From: Microstegium vimineum
Lineage: Eukaryota; Streptophyta; Magnoliopsida; Poales; Poaceae
Direction of reading: 5' to 3'
Length of the DNA stretch: 64,000 nucleotides
Assembly: GCA_022036555.1 (NCBI GenBank)
Contig: CM039122.1
Location: 49,198,100 to 49,262,099 of the forward strand
Made by a program: the position numbers and the translations under genes. Of the stretch, positions 32,910 to 43,933 are shown one piece after another (position 1 is the first letter of the stretch; every line of letters starts with the position of its first letter). Under the pieces are notes generated by a model, which ran no database searches, had not been told where the DNA came from, and saw nothing but the letters and a program-made list of their open reading frames with translations.

Positions 32910-33793
32910 TATATTCTGAGAAACCCACAGCTATGCATAGCTTATCATAGTAACATTTCCTCTAGTTGTTCTTAAAGAGTAAAATTCATTCCGCAGCTAT
33001 CTAATGAAATACTTTAAGTTGCATTATTTGAAGCTGCCTCAAAGTTTGGTTAGAGAACTAACACAAACAACCACAAGAATGGAATCAATGAGTATCCCAG
33101 TATAATACTTATAAAACATAAAGCATGCAAGACTTCAGAGCATATCTGGTAAAATTCCCACTCTAGCAGAACTAGTCAAAGACTCAAATGTACTGAGATT
33201 ATGTTTGCCTAAAATCATTCAGGGTAGCCACATTGACATTGTTCAAACTCCAAATCCCTACAGCATTGCACCACATCATAAAAGGCTCATCGATCACACA
33301 CAAAGGGGCCTCAAAAGCTGAGCATAACAAACTCTGATCCCCATATATGCAAATCCAGCTTGAATGGCTATAACCCCAAGGTAGAGCAGTGGAGACAAAC
33401 AACCACAGGAAGGAGATCCAGTCTACAGCCAGCAGCTGACATCACATGTGGTGTGGACGTTCACTTGCCCAAAGGGTTGGAAAATAAAGCAAATCAGCTA
33501 TGCATGCTACATGCAGTCTGGAAGAAAAACAAAAAAATGGATTTCAAGGATCGTTGCAAGGAAGGGAAAGTGAGTAACTGACTACTGCAAAACAAAATGA
33601 GCAATCCGTCCAAGCAAGGTAGGGGTCCTATAGCCCAAACAAGAAACATATCAAGTCCCAGTGGATCGGATCTCCACTCCACGCCATAGCGTCCAACAGT
33701 GGCGGTCCCAGAAATGGAGCTAAGTATGGCAGTCTAAGAGTCCAGCTAGGTTGAAATTAAAGCATTAAACTATGTCTCAGTCGAAGTACCAAC

Positions 33794-34090
33794 CTGCAGA
33801 TGCTGCGGCGGGATCTGGCAGCCGCTCTACCGGAGGCAGCACACACTGCCGCAGTCGCAGGCGCCGTCCGGCGGCACTGCCGCGCGTTGGAAAGGGCAGA
33901 CGGCTTCGATTCTGCGGTGGTCGGCGCCGAACTCGCGTTTGGGAGCTCACAACCCACTGGGCACAGGTGGCCGTGCAACCCTGGACGGGATGCAAAGGCA
34001 GCGGCGCGTGGTTGCACCGGCGCCGGCGGCCGGAGGAGGAGGGGACACACCGGCGGCCGGAGCGCGGGAGCAACGAGGCTAGGGTTTAGG
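33794..34090 (-). other. probable 5' untranslated exon and promoter side of the PIE1-like gene
   Basis: A GC-rich block ends on the minus strand at CATCTGCAG followed by a GTTGGTAC donor (33793-33792). It lies about 2 kb upstream of the ATG exon at 31817, with no coding frame of its own that resembles the family. A leader exon followed by a long first intron fits. The transcription start is not fixed; 34090 is the edge of the GC-rich block. Confidence 0.4.
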
Positions 34091-35318
34091 CCTTTAGGAT
34101 GAATGGGGAACGGGAAGGAGGAGGCGAGTCGCGATGCGAGGGGGCATCGAAGCGACGCGACGGGCGGACGGGCGTCGGGGCTTCGGGAGACAGAGTCGCA
34201 GGACCCGCATCGGGAGGATGGGAGATTGGGCTGTGGACCAGGGCGTATGGGCCGGGTATTACCTCGGGCTAATGGACCGAGCTAGTGCATTAGCCCCAGT
34301 TCTGGGACCAGCTCAGGCCCACCTGGTGTCGTAGAAAGAAATGCTCGAGGCGACGAACCTAAGAGAACTAATAATGTTCTGTTGAGTGAGTTTCAAAAAA
34401 AATGTTGTGTTGAGCGTGTTGTCACCGAGCTATTGATGATCAATTATGTTGAATGTGTTGTCGTCGAGCTATTGATGATCAAACCGAAGTCAAATAAGAA
34501 ACAGCCTAAGAGAACCAATGTTTTATTGAGTGTTTTGACACGATATAGAGATGATCAAACTAGAGTTAAACAAGAAACAAGCGACTTCACCTAGCACACG
34601 ATAGATTGGGTCACCCATAGATGCCACAAGGATTAATATGGATGTTGCATTGTTAAAATGTAAAAAAAACTCTAGTGCTGGCGATTGTGAGGGATGGAGA
34701 AGCATTTTCATGGGTGCCTCCGCTCTGGAAGGTCTCTTGGAGGCAGAGGTGGCTGGAGTCCTTGCATGGATGATCTGGTATTCAAACTGTGAGAAAGATG
34801 ACAAACTGTGCTAACACAGGAGAAACTATCCAGGGGTGGTTTTGGGAGCAATGGTCCTATCATCCTAGAGATAAGAGAAGACTGGAAAGCTTCCCCCAAG
34901 CTGATTTTGTGCATGAGAAGGGGCAATCAAATTTTGATGTGTATCAGTTAGATAAGAGTTCAGTTAGTTTAGACTATGGTAGGCATGTGTAGCTCATCTC
35001 TCCTCTATTTTGAGTTTATAATATATTTAGTGATCAACGAAAGGAGGGGAGTGTTACTCAAGAAAAAAGAGGGCTATAGGGCCACATATACAAGTACGGT
35101 GCAAATATTGTGGATATTTTCTAATCGTATCTCAGTTCGAATCTATTTAAAAGAGTTTAGATTAGTCTGCATGCGACTAGATATTCAACATCTGATATAT
35201 CTAGCATATTTAATACTATCCATACATGAATCCGAATCCGAATTCAAATAGAAATATAAAACTAAATATAATATCAGTGATATACGTTCGTATCTGGTCT
35301 GTTTGCATCCCTAATGAA

Positions 35319-35630
35319 AGGGCAAGTACATTGCTACATACTAATGGTCTATACTTCGTCTCATGCAATGTCGTGTAGAATAAAGAGGCCATTGCTTCGC
35401 GAAACAACCACTTCATGAACTAAATTTTAGACCATGAGACAACTAATATATCATTATATGAGTTATTATTGTCATGCAACTAACAATTTTATTTTTATTG
35501 ATGTATGAATTAAGAAATTCTTAGTTATTACTATGAGACAATTTAAAGGATAACATTTGTGTATATTGTCTAATGAGTTGTCTTAAAAATAAACGGACCG
35601 TCTACTAGACAACAACAATGTACTTGCCCT
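35319..35630. mobile_element. MITE with AGGGCAAGTACATTG ends
   Basis: AGGGCAAGTACATTG at the left and CAATGTACTTGCCCT at the right are perfect 15-bp inverted repeats around a 312-bp AT-rich body. No clean target duplication is visible, so the superfamily is left open. Confidence 0.75.
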
Positions 35631-37104
35631 AAGAGGGCTCGAGGGGCATTGTGTTGGGTTGAGCCCTAGTGTGGGGTGGCCAACGATGAGGTGGTGGTGG
35701 TGATAACTAATCCTTCTTTAACATGGCAAGTAAGATATACATCTATAACCCAATATATGAATGCTACATCATCTCTAAATTATTATGTTTTAAACATATA
35801 TTGACATGAAATACAATGTTTATGGATTGAAACATGTGATGTTTTAAATCATACTTTTACAATGGATACCCTATTCTCACATGGAACAAGTGTTATATTT
35901 CTTCTGAAACATGAACTGAAACAGACTATCACACTAGAAAAGTGTTGTTGTACCATAATGCTTCTATTTTTTACATGAAACATGTGTATGTTCCAAAATA
36001 TGAACTAAACCAAAAAATGCAACGCTCTAAACACAAGAGGGTACAACTCCAAGAAGTAGCATGGAAACCTATGTTTTACAAGTATGTTCTCGACACAAAA
36101 AGTAAAATCTAAATTTGTTTTTTATCAAAATAAAGCTATTGTTAACTAGATGTATAATTTGGCCTCAACATTGCAACACAAGGATCTATTTGTCTTATTC
36201 TTAAGCAAAGCTAGTCTCATGAGACACAAGGTAAATCATGTAAGGGTGTTGTGATATAGATATAGTTGGTACTGGTGCCGTGTGAAGGGATAGAATTTGA
36301 TGTGCTACAACAAGCAAAGAAATTATAGAATGTCACATTCAAGATAAGTTTAAGCATAATGATGTGCTCATCGAGAACCAATCATGTGATTAACCAGTTG
36401 ATAAAAAATAGTATGAGTACTCACATGCAAGGAGGCTAGCGAATCAAAATGAAGAAGATGCAACAAGTGAAGGAACGAGAGCTTCATACAACGCAACAAG
36501 TAATGCATCAGTAGAAGCAAACATCAAAGAAGAAAAAGCACAACAATTGTGATTACTACAACAACAAGAAAGCAAAGCACTTTCAAGAAGCGTGTGGGTA
36601 GGGTGTTGTCAAACTAGACTACTCTACTATGCACGATGATGCACCCTAATAAATAAGTATCTAGTTTTTCAATTCTACTTGTATTTTTTGTTGCAGCGGG
36701 TATTCAAAAGATGTTTAATGATAGTTTGGTTTAAATTGGTCTTGGTCTAACTTTAAATCAAATAAATTTTAGGACCCATAATAAATATAGGTACAATGGA
36801 AATTGGGTCAAGTTAAATAGGTGGCTATTGTGTACTTGTTGGGAGTAAGATGGAAGGACGAGATGCTCGCATGCATGTCGCGATGTGTATAGGCTCCGGC
36901 ATCAAGCCATGGCACAAGTGGTGTGGTGGTAATGAAGGCTTTGCAATTTGAAATTCAAAGTGAGAAAGTTGAGAGTAATTGGCGGACGAAAGAGGGAGCG
37001 AGAACAGGAAAAAATTTATTTGCTCTTTATATGATATATGTATAAAATATTTAATATTAAGAGCATGCTTGGATACCATGAGCTAATTAATGGCTAGTTA
37101 TTTT

Positions 37105-37377
37105 CTATTTAAATTAGCTTCACTGAGGGAGAATAGGTGGAATTATTTTTTAGCGAAGTCTTCAACTAATTATTAGTAAACTGGCTAGTCAATTATAATT
37201 AATTTAGACCAATGCATGTTTAGCCCTAATAATTACTAGCTATGGCTATTTAAATTAGCTTCACTGAGGGAGAATAGGTGGAATTATTTTTTAGCAAAGT
37301 CTTCAACTAATTATTAGTAAACTGGCTAGTCAATTATAATTAATTTAGACCAATGCATGTTTAGCCCTAATAATTAC
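37105..37377. repeat. 141-bp tandem duplication in a MITE-like sequence
   Basis: Copies begin CTATTTAAATTAGCTTCACT at 37105 and 37246. The second is complete for 132 bp, and the only difference noticed is AGCGAAG versus AGCAAAG. The unit resembles the inside of a hAT/Tourist-type MITE (GACCAATGCATGTTTAGCCC near its end). Confidence 0.9.
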
Positions 37378-37841
37378 AACAAGCCCAAAGTATAAATTTC
37401 TTTATTACGTGATGAAACCTAAGACTTCTTTTTCCAGAACACATCCGTTGACGTGTATTTCATCATTGAGAAGAATAGCAATCTAAGACCTTCTATCATA
37501 CAACACTTGCCCATTATTTGAATTTTGCATGAGCAAACTACTGTAGACCGCGCACGATAGAAAGAACAGTCGTGGTCTGTTGTTACATTGGCCAAAAAAA
37601 ACGCGAGCGTGGTGCAGCAGCATGTAGTATGTAGCTAGTTCTGCTGAAGTGCTTATTCTTTAGTCATAATATCACCATGCCCGCCCGTCCGCCCCTGCTT
37701 GTGCTATCGTCATCAACGGAAGAACTCCGTCATCCGTCAACCAATGGCCCCGAGATTTGCAGCCTGCCAGTGCCAGCCTCCACCTCAAGAAGACAAGAAC
37801 GGCATACGTACGACGGCCGACGGCCGGCCAGCCGGCGATGG

Positions 37842-40800
37842 TCATGCGTAAGCCGGGGATGTCACGGCCACCAGACCGGCCTCTCCCTCCTCCTCGTCGT
37901 CGCTGCTTCTCCCGTCCACCTTGCCGCTCCCGTAGCGGCTCGCGCACACGAGGTACACCGCGAAGTCCGCGACGGCCAGCACAGAGAGCAGGAAGTAGAA
38001 CTTGTCGAGGTGGCCGTCGTTGAGGTCAGCCGGGATCCAGCCGGACCGGCCTCGCGTGGTGGTGAGCCTGGTGACCGCGCTGACGATGACGTCACTGAAG
38101 TAGTTGCCGAGCGACATGGACATCATGCAGAGCGCGCTGCCGAAGCTCTTGAGCCCGTCGGGCATCTGGCCGTTGAAGAACTCGAGCTGGCCGACGTACA
38201 TCATGACCTCCGACACGCCGATCAGCGCGTACTGCGGCACCTGCCACATGATGTGCAGGTCGCTGCTCATCGCCGCGGTGGCGCTGGCCTTCCGGAAGTG
38301 CTCGACCGCCCCGGCCGTGGCCATAGCCAGGGCGCCCACGACGAGGCCGAGGCCCATCCTCTGCAGCTCGGTGGGGCCGGCCGGGCGGCCCGTGAGCCGC
38401 GCCAGGAACGGGCAGATGGCGCGGCGGTACAGGAAGATGGTGGCGGCTACGGTGAGGATGTCGAAGGCCGACATGCTGGAGGGCGGGACGGAGAAGCCGG
38501 GGAACGGGGTGGTGCGGCGCATCGCGGCGCCCTGCACCACGAACAGCGAGGCCATCTGGGTGAAGACGACGGAGTAGAGGATGGTGCAGAGCCAGATGGG
38601 GAGTAGCCTCAGGATCCTCTTGACCTCCTCCACCTGCGTCACCGTGCACAGCTTCCAGGGGTCGCGCGCGCCGAGCTTCGAGTCCGTGTCCACGTGCGCC
38701 GCGCGGTCCAAGAAACTGCGTAAGTACATGGCATGCAGCAGGTTCGAGTCAGATTGCATTGGTGCGATCGACATCAGTTCGGAGTAGTACTGTACAGCGA
38801 AAGCTGCACCAGCACGGCAGCACGTACCTGAACCCTTGCGTGTGCAGAAGCTTCCTGCCACCGGCATCCGCCTTCTGGCCACCCTCGTACAGACTGACCA
38901 CTCCTCCGGTGGAGGACACGCCGGCCTTCCAGTTCCTGCACGCGGCGATGGCGACCTGGCCAATCCTGCCGATCGGGTTTCCTCCGGGCTGGAAATAGCG
39001 ATACCGGAGCGTGCCGCCGAGGAAGAGCAGGAGCGCGGTGGCGGCCGCGGCGGTGGAGGCCCAGAAGCCGAGCGCCCAGCTCCCCTTGTCCTCGAGGTAG
39101 CTGAGGAAGGTGTTGGAGAAGAGCGAGCCGAGGTTGAGGGCGAGGTAGAAGTAGCTGAAGAAGGAGACCTTGGAGTGCGCCTCGGCGGGGTCGTCCTCGT
39201 CGAACTGGTCGGCGCCCAGGGTGGCGATGTTGGGCTGGTACCCGCCGTTGCCGAAGGCGATCATGTACAGCGCGATGTAGAAGATCCCTAGCTCCTTGCC
39301 GGAGTGCGGGCCGCACGGCGCGTGCTCTATGCCGCACCCGTCTGGCCTGATTAGGTAGAGGTGCGACGACACCGACAGCAGCGCTAGGCCCTGCAGCAAG
39401 CAAGCAAGCGTGACAGCCACTAGTCAGCCGGCCGTGTACGTAAATCTTCGATCGATCCATGTACGTGTGGTACTAGTACACAACAATGATGTAATATTTG
39501 TGTCCATGCATAGATCCTCATTCCCGTCACTGTGCACAAACTCTATTCTATGAGCCTACTTCAGCTTTCCATGCGGACGAACAAAAGGATCAACTTGTGA
39601 TATATATACATATATATACGGATGATGATTGTGTCCTTTGTATTGTACGTAATAAGTACATAATACAAAGAACATGTGTGATTGCTTGCACGTATACATC
39701 ACAGGAACCAATGACTCCTGTGCCAAAAGCTTATTAGGCACGGACAAAAGTAGAAACAGGGGACTGACGGTATATAGTGGCGTCGTCGAGATGCATATGG
39801 CAACGTGAAAACTCTTAATTTCCGACACACACAGACGCTGATCGGTACGTAGTATAGATTGGTAGCAGGTCGATGAATATATATATATATCTAGGTGCAG
39901 AGGTGTTCGACTTACGAGCACAAAGATGGCCTGGAAGATAGCGCAGGTCTTGTAGCGTCCCCAATAGGAGTCGCTGAGGAAGGCGCCGATGAGGGAGAAC
40001 ATGTACACGGTGCCCGTCCACTTGCTGACGTTGTTGGCAGCGTCACCATTGCTCTGCCCCAGCACCCGCGTCAGGAACAGCACCAGGTTCACGTTCACGC
40101 CGAAGAAGGCCAGCGTCGCCAGGCTCTGGTTCACTGCAACATACACCACACACAAATTACATAAACCCAACGTCAGCACGAAATCGATTTCCACTAATCA
40201 TCAACAATCCTTTCCATGACGTGTCAATAGTAAGGTCTGGTGGCTAATCGACAGACGTCAACGTACACACACAGTACCGGCCGGCAAAAAGGTGATCCAC
40301 AAGCACCCACAGAAACAGTATGGGGAAACTCGGCTTTCGGCACCCCACATTGAAAGCAATGCAGAACCGGGCCGGACAGCCAAAGCACATCGATCGATCG
40401 CTTTTGTTTCAGTAGCAAGCTGTAGAGAGTAGTAGCTTATGGCAGCCACACATCACTTACGACAGAGTACAGACAGCACAGATCGATTGCTAGCTAGCTA
40501 GATCATGGTGGACCTCAGCTCCATCCCCGGCCTGACGATGATCACCCTAGCTAGCTAAAATGTGGCGTCAGTAATGCGTCCAAGCAGCATCCCCGTGACC
40601 AGGAACCCCCAGTTCCGGGCGTTGCATGGCCGATGTCACCTCGGCATGCAGAGAATCACGCATAAAAAAGAAAAAGGACCCATTGTCTACCGCCACTTCG
40701 AGGAGCGGCACTTCAGAGTGACTCGCGCATATATTGGTGACGTTGCAATCTATAAGAGGTAACCGGAAATACACAATCCTTTTGGTACTACCAGTAGTTG

Positions 40801-41269
40801 ATTTGGCGTGGTAGGATATCAACGGCAGGTATTATTATTATTATTATATTTCATTCAATCGAAATTACTAGGGCACGAAAGGTTGAACAAGAGAATGATA
40901 CCAAGGATTAGACCACCGGCAAGCCAGCCTCCCGATTTCCCCTTGACCGCCGGCTGGCCCTTGATGTCGACGGAGCCGTCGAGCGTGTACTCGCAGAACT
41001 TGTCCTGCGGCTTCGGCGTCGTCGGTGCCCTCAACTCCCCTCCTTCGACGACGATCGCCCTCATCTTCATGTCGCCGTCCTTCGCGGACTGCAGCCATCG
41101 ATCGAGTTAGAGACTGTTATAGTTGCTGATGACAGTGTCACTCTACTACATAGGTTCAATGAAACTGTTTGTGGCATGCGCGTGCTGATGTGAAGGAGAT
41201 GATGATGATGCGTGAATCAACACAAGAACCACGATCGAGAAATTAAGAGAGTGTATACGCACTAACCAT
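37842..41269 (-). CDS. NPF7: NPF7-type (NRT1.5/NRT1.8-like) major facilitator transporter
   Basis: Five exons join exactly: 41269-41267 (only the ATG), 41088-40902, 40133-39916, 39390-38828 and 38715-37842, giving 614 residues and a TGA stop. All introns are GT-AG. The protein has the NPF fold: KWTGTVYMFSLIGAFLSDSY, the PTR signature region FGNGGYQPNIATLGADQFDE, YFYLALNLGSLFSNTFLSYL, and VTQVEEVKRILRLLPIWLCT after the central loop. The first transmembrane helix reads NQSLATLAFFG where most NPF proteins have the proton-coupling ExxER motif; that loss is shared with Arabidopsis NPF7.3/NRT1.5. NPF7 members load nitrate into, or unload it from, the root xylem, and NPF7.3 also affects potassium release. 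A plasma-membrane location is inferred. The gene looks intact. Confidence 0.92.
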
Positions 41270-41434
41270 TTTCTTCCCTCTTACTTCACACTACCTACTC
41301 GACAGATGGCCTCTCTACTGACAAATGTACGCAACGTGACAAGCCGAGGCAGCTAGCTGCTTGTATGAGGATGCCAGGCGAGAGGAAGGGGACGATGTCA
41401 ATGGTGGTAGAACGAGGGGAGGGGGGTTGGTGCG

Positions 41435-41441
41435 ATTTATA
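41435..41441 (-). promoter_or_regulatory. TATA box of the NPF7 gene
   Basis: TATAAAT on the minus strand lies 166 bp upstream of the ATG exon, in the sequence GAGCTCTATAAATCGC. Transcription would then start near 41405, with a leader of about 135 nt before the first intron. Confidence 0.6.
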
Positions 41442-43050
41442 GAGCTCAGATCAGAAGGGGGCCGAGCAGTATAGTGTGGCTTACAGCTGATGTGCAGAAC
41501 AAAAGGGGTGAGGGCGGGTGTGCACGTCTTGCTCACGTGATGTCACTCGTGCAGGTATCTTAGGTAGATGCATCACAACGAGGCATCGCCATCAACTGTT
41601 GCCCATCTCTTTCTCCGTTTTTTTTTTTTTTTTGGTTTTTGTCCGTAGAGCTAGCCCCATTTTATCACGCAAGGAATTCAGCCTGTTCTTGGTAAATCCC
41701 TGAACGCTTTACTCAAACCCTGCTGGTCTATCGGGCGTTTTCTTCAGACGCGACCATGCTCGATCTGCTTCAGTAGCAATCCTTAGTAGTAGTAGTGACC
41801 GTAGCTTTGCACCTTTTTTTTTTCCTACTAGTGCCGTCAGCCTGTGTTCAGCTATATAAGCAAGACGACGTATAGCGCCGCCGCGACTCGTTTTCTGCCA
41901 GTCGTCAGTTTCCTTGAGCGAGATGAATTGTATCGCTTCACCCGCGAAAAGTGGCAAGAAGCGCGCGTCAAAGACGTGCCTTGCTTGAGGCCCCTGCCCC
42001 TTGCAGCAGCCAGCAGGAGATCGATTCGGCGGCGGGACATTGTTTTTGTCATGCATGGCCTCATGGGTCAACAAGGCCTTATTATTGAGTAAACCAAGGC
42101 CTAGCCAAGGAAATCTCGTTGCTTGCTCCTAAATGTGCTGTTGCTTTATTTCTGTCCAAATTACCAGCTAGGTAGTCCGTGTGAACTGAATGTATTTTGT
42201 TCTAGGGTATATATTGTATATGGCAAATGGACAATAATCTGCCGCGCATCGTCAAAGAATTGGTGCCAAGAATAAAACCATCTTCAGCTCTTCGATCATG
42301 TTATGCTGTTTATTTATTTATCCCTCTTGCCTCAATCATATACTGAGACACAGTTAATATTCCTGAATTATTTAAGCGCCTTCCCTTCAGATAACAATTA
42401 TTCAAGCACCTGATACTGATCCGGGGACTATTAACACCTGCGATGGTGGTGGCCTCGATCGTGCACTGGATATCTGGATCATATTCAGGTGGTGCATGCA
42501 TGCATGATCGATCGCCCGGGGTATCAATCAGCAAGAGCCATCCATATACTTCATCATCCAAAAATGCAGAATTAAGTACGTGGCGTGACAGACACAGGTA
42601 TCGCTCTCGCACCGCGTCAGCAGGGAGGACTGTAGAGCAACAGGGATCAGCACATTTACCTCCATCCATAAGTTTTAACTCGTGGACGAGCGCGGGGCGC
42701 TGCTCGGTGTCGGAGGTTTCGTGGACTGGCTGCCGATTCGCCACCGGCTATACTAGCTAGCTACCAGTAAACCTGAGCTCGTGCACTTGTCGCTCTCGCG
42801 GCGCTAGCTGGGGTGGGGCGGCAGCGATTCGCCGGTGGCGCTCCGGCCTGCTGCTGGCCCTTGACTGCCCGTGGTGTTTTACAGCTCAACGTGGGCTCGC
42901 CTCTCCCGTTGGCCACTGTTGGAGTTGGTGTTGGGTTGGGGTGTGATCAGGTTGGCATGGCACACGCGCGCGCCGGGGGCCGCGGGGGTCCCCGTCAGCA
43001 ATGATGTGGCGCCTGTCCTGGTCTGACTGATAGTCGCCGCCCGCTGTCAG
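41442..43050. other. upstream region of the NPF7 gene, no gene seen
   Basis: The sequence contains homopolymer T runs (near 41620 and 41812) and short open frames without recognisable domains. No RNA gene or full transposon was recognised. Confidence 0.5.
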
Positions 43051-43069
43051 ATCTTCCCTCCTGTCTTCT

Positions 43070-43323
43070 TCTTCTTTTTTTAGATTACACAGTATAACGC
43101 AGACGTTCAACACGTACGCACACTCGCCCCTACGAACACACGCACGCAAGACGAAGTCACCACAGGTGTCTCGCTGTCGACGGAAACGTCACCTACCACT
43201 TAATGCACAGCGCCGAAAAATTCTGGAATAAATCCAGAATAAAGTGTCGCATCCATGATTTGAACCCTGGGTGGGAGCCCCCCAACCAGTGGCCTTTGCC
43301 ATTGCGCCGTGAACTCCTTGCCA
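43070..43323 (-). mobile_element. tRNA-derived SINE with 19-bp target duplication
   Basis: The element lies between two copies of ATCTTCCCTCCTGTCTTCT (43051-43069 and 43324-43342). On the minus strand it starts with a tRNA-like head (CGGCGCAATGGCAAAGG, B-box GGTTCAAATC at 43266-43257) and ends GTGTAATCTAAAAAAAGAAG. The perfect duplication indicates a fairly recent insertion. Confidence 0.85.
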
Positions 43324-43342
43324 ATCTTCCCTCCTGTCTTCT

Positions 43343-43666
43343 CGCGGAGTCCATCCAATGCACGAGGGGATTCAGCTGTTCGCAGCAAAGCATAGTAGCC
43401 AATTAGCACTCGATCGTAGCCCGCCGCCGTACACAGAGCCGGAGACATGAATTTTACTCGTTATGTACAAGTGGTACCACCAGTCATGGGTACCACATGT
43501 TTGGTTGAGCGGTGGAGAGAAGAGTTTCAATGACAAGATGTACAATCAGAGCGGAAAACGCGATCAGCAGAAGCAAATGTGTCCTATTCGTACAAATAGT
43601 AGTAACGGTGGGAGAAGCATGGGCTGGAGAAGTTACAGAAAAACACACCATTTTAGCTGCTACTAA
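43343..43666. other. intergenic, nothing recognised
   Basis: No feature recognised between the SINE and the MITE; short open frames only. Confidence 0.5.
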
Positions 43667-43930
43667 GGGTGTAGGGTGTGGTTGGCTCACGACCACACCT
43701 TGCCGTCTAAGCTTCGGCGAGTCACAGAGCTAAGATAACTGTTTGGTTTAGCTTTTAGCAGTGGCAGCCACAAATCTTTACTCCTGTCATTTTCCCCCTC
43801 TCCCTCTTGCTGTGGTGAGTGAGGCAAGTGAGACCGCCACCTCAACCACCACCAGATACATGCCCGCCACACCGGACGTGGTTGTGGCGCGTGTGGCGTG
43901 GCTGACACTGGCTGTGAACCAAGCAGACCC
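43667..43930. mobile_element. Tourist-like MITE
   Basis: The ends GGGTGTAGGGTGTGGTTGGC and the reverse complement of GTGAACCAAGCAGACCC form imperfect inverted repeats. TAA flanks both sides (43664-43666, 43931-43933), as in PIF/Harbinger MITEs. Confidence 0.65.
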
Positions 43931-43933
43931 TAA

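Larger units (their letters stand above)
34091..37841. other. intergenic region with repeats between the PIE1-like and NPF7 genes
   Basis: Mostly AT-rich. 34380-34600 has degenerate repeats of GTTGTC..CGAGCTATTGATGATCAA, 35319-35630 is a MITE and 37105-37377 a tandem duplication. 35640-36830 and 37379-37841 show nothing I can identify. I see no credible coding exon. Confidence 0.55.

Noticed and set aside
37677..38606. 309-residue plus-strand frame over the last NPF7 exon
   Set aside because: It is antisense to a clearly conserved transporter exon and consists of biased Ala/Arg/Glu composition.
41709..42074. 121-residue minus-strand frame upstream of the NPF7 gene
   Set aside because: No recognisable domain and no splice or promoter context to support it.
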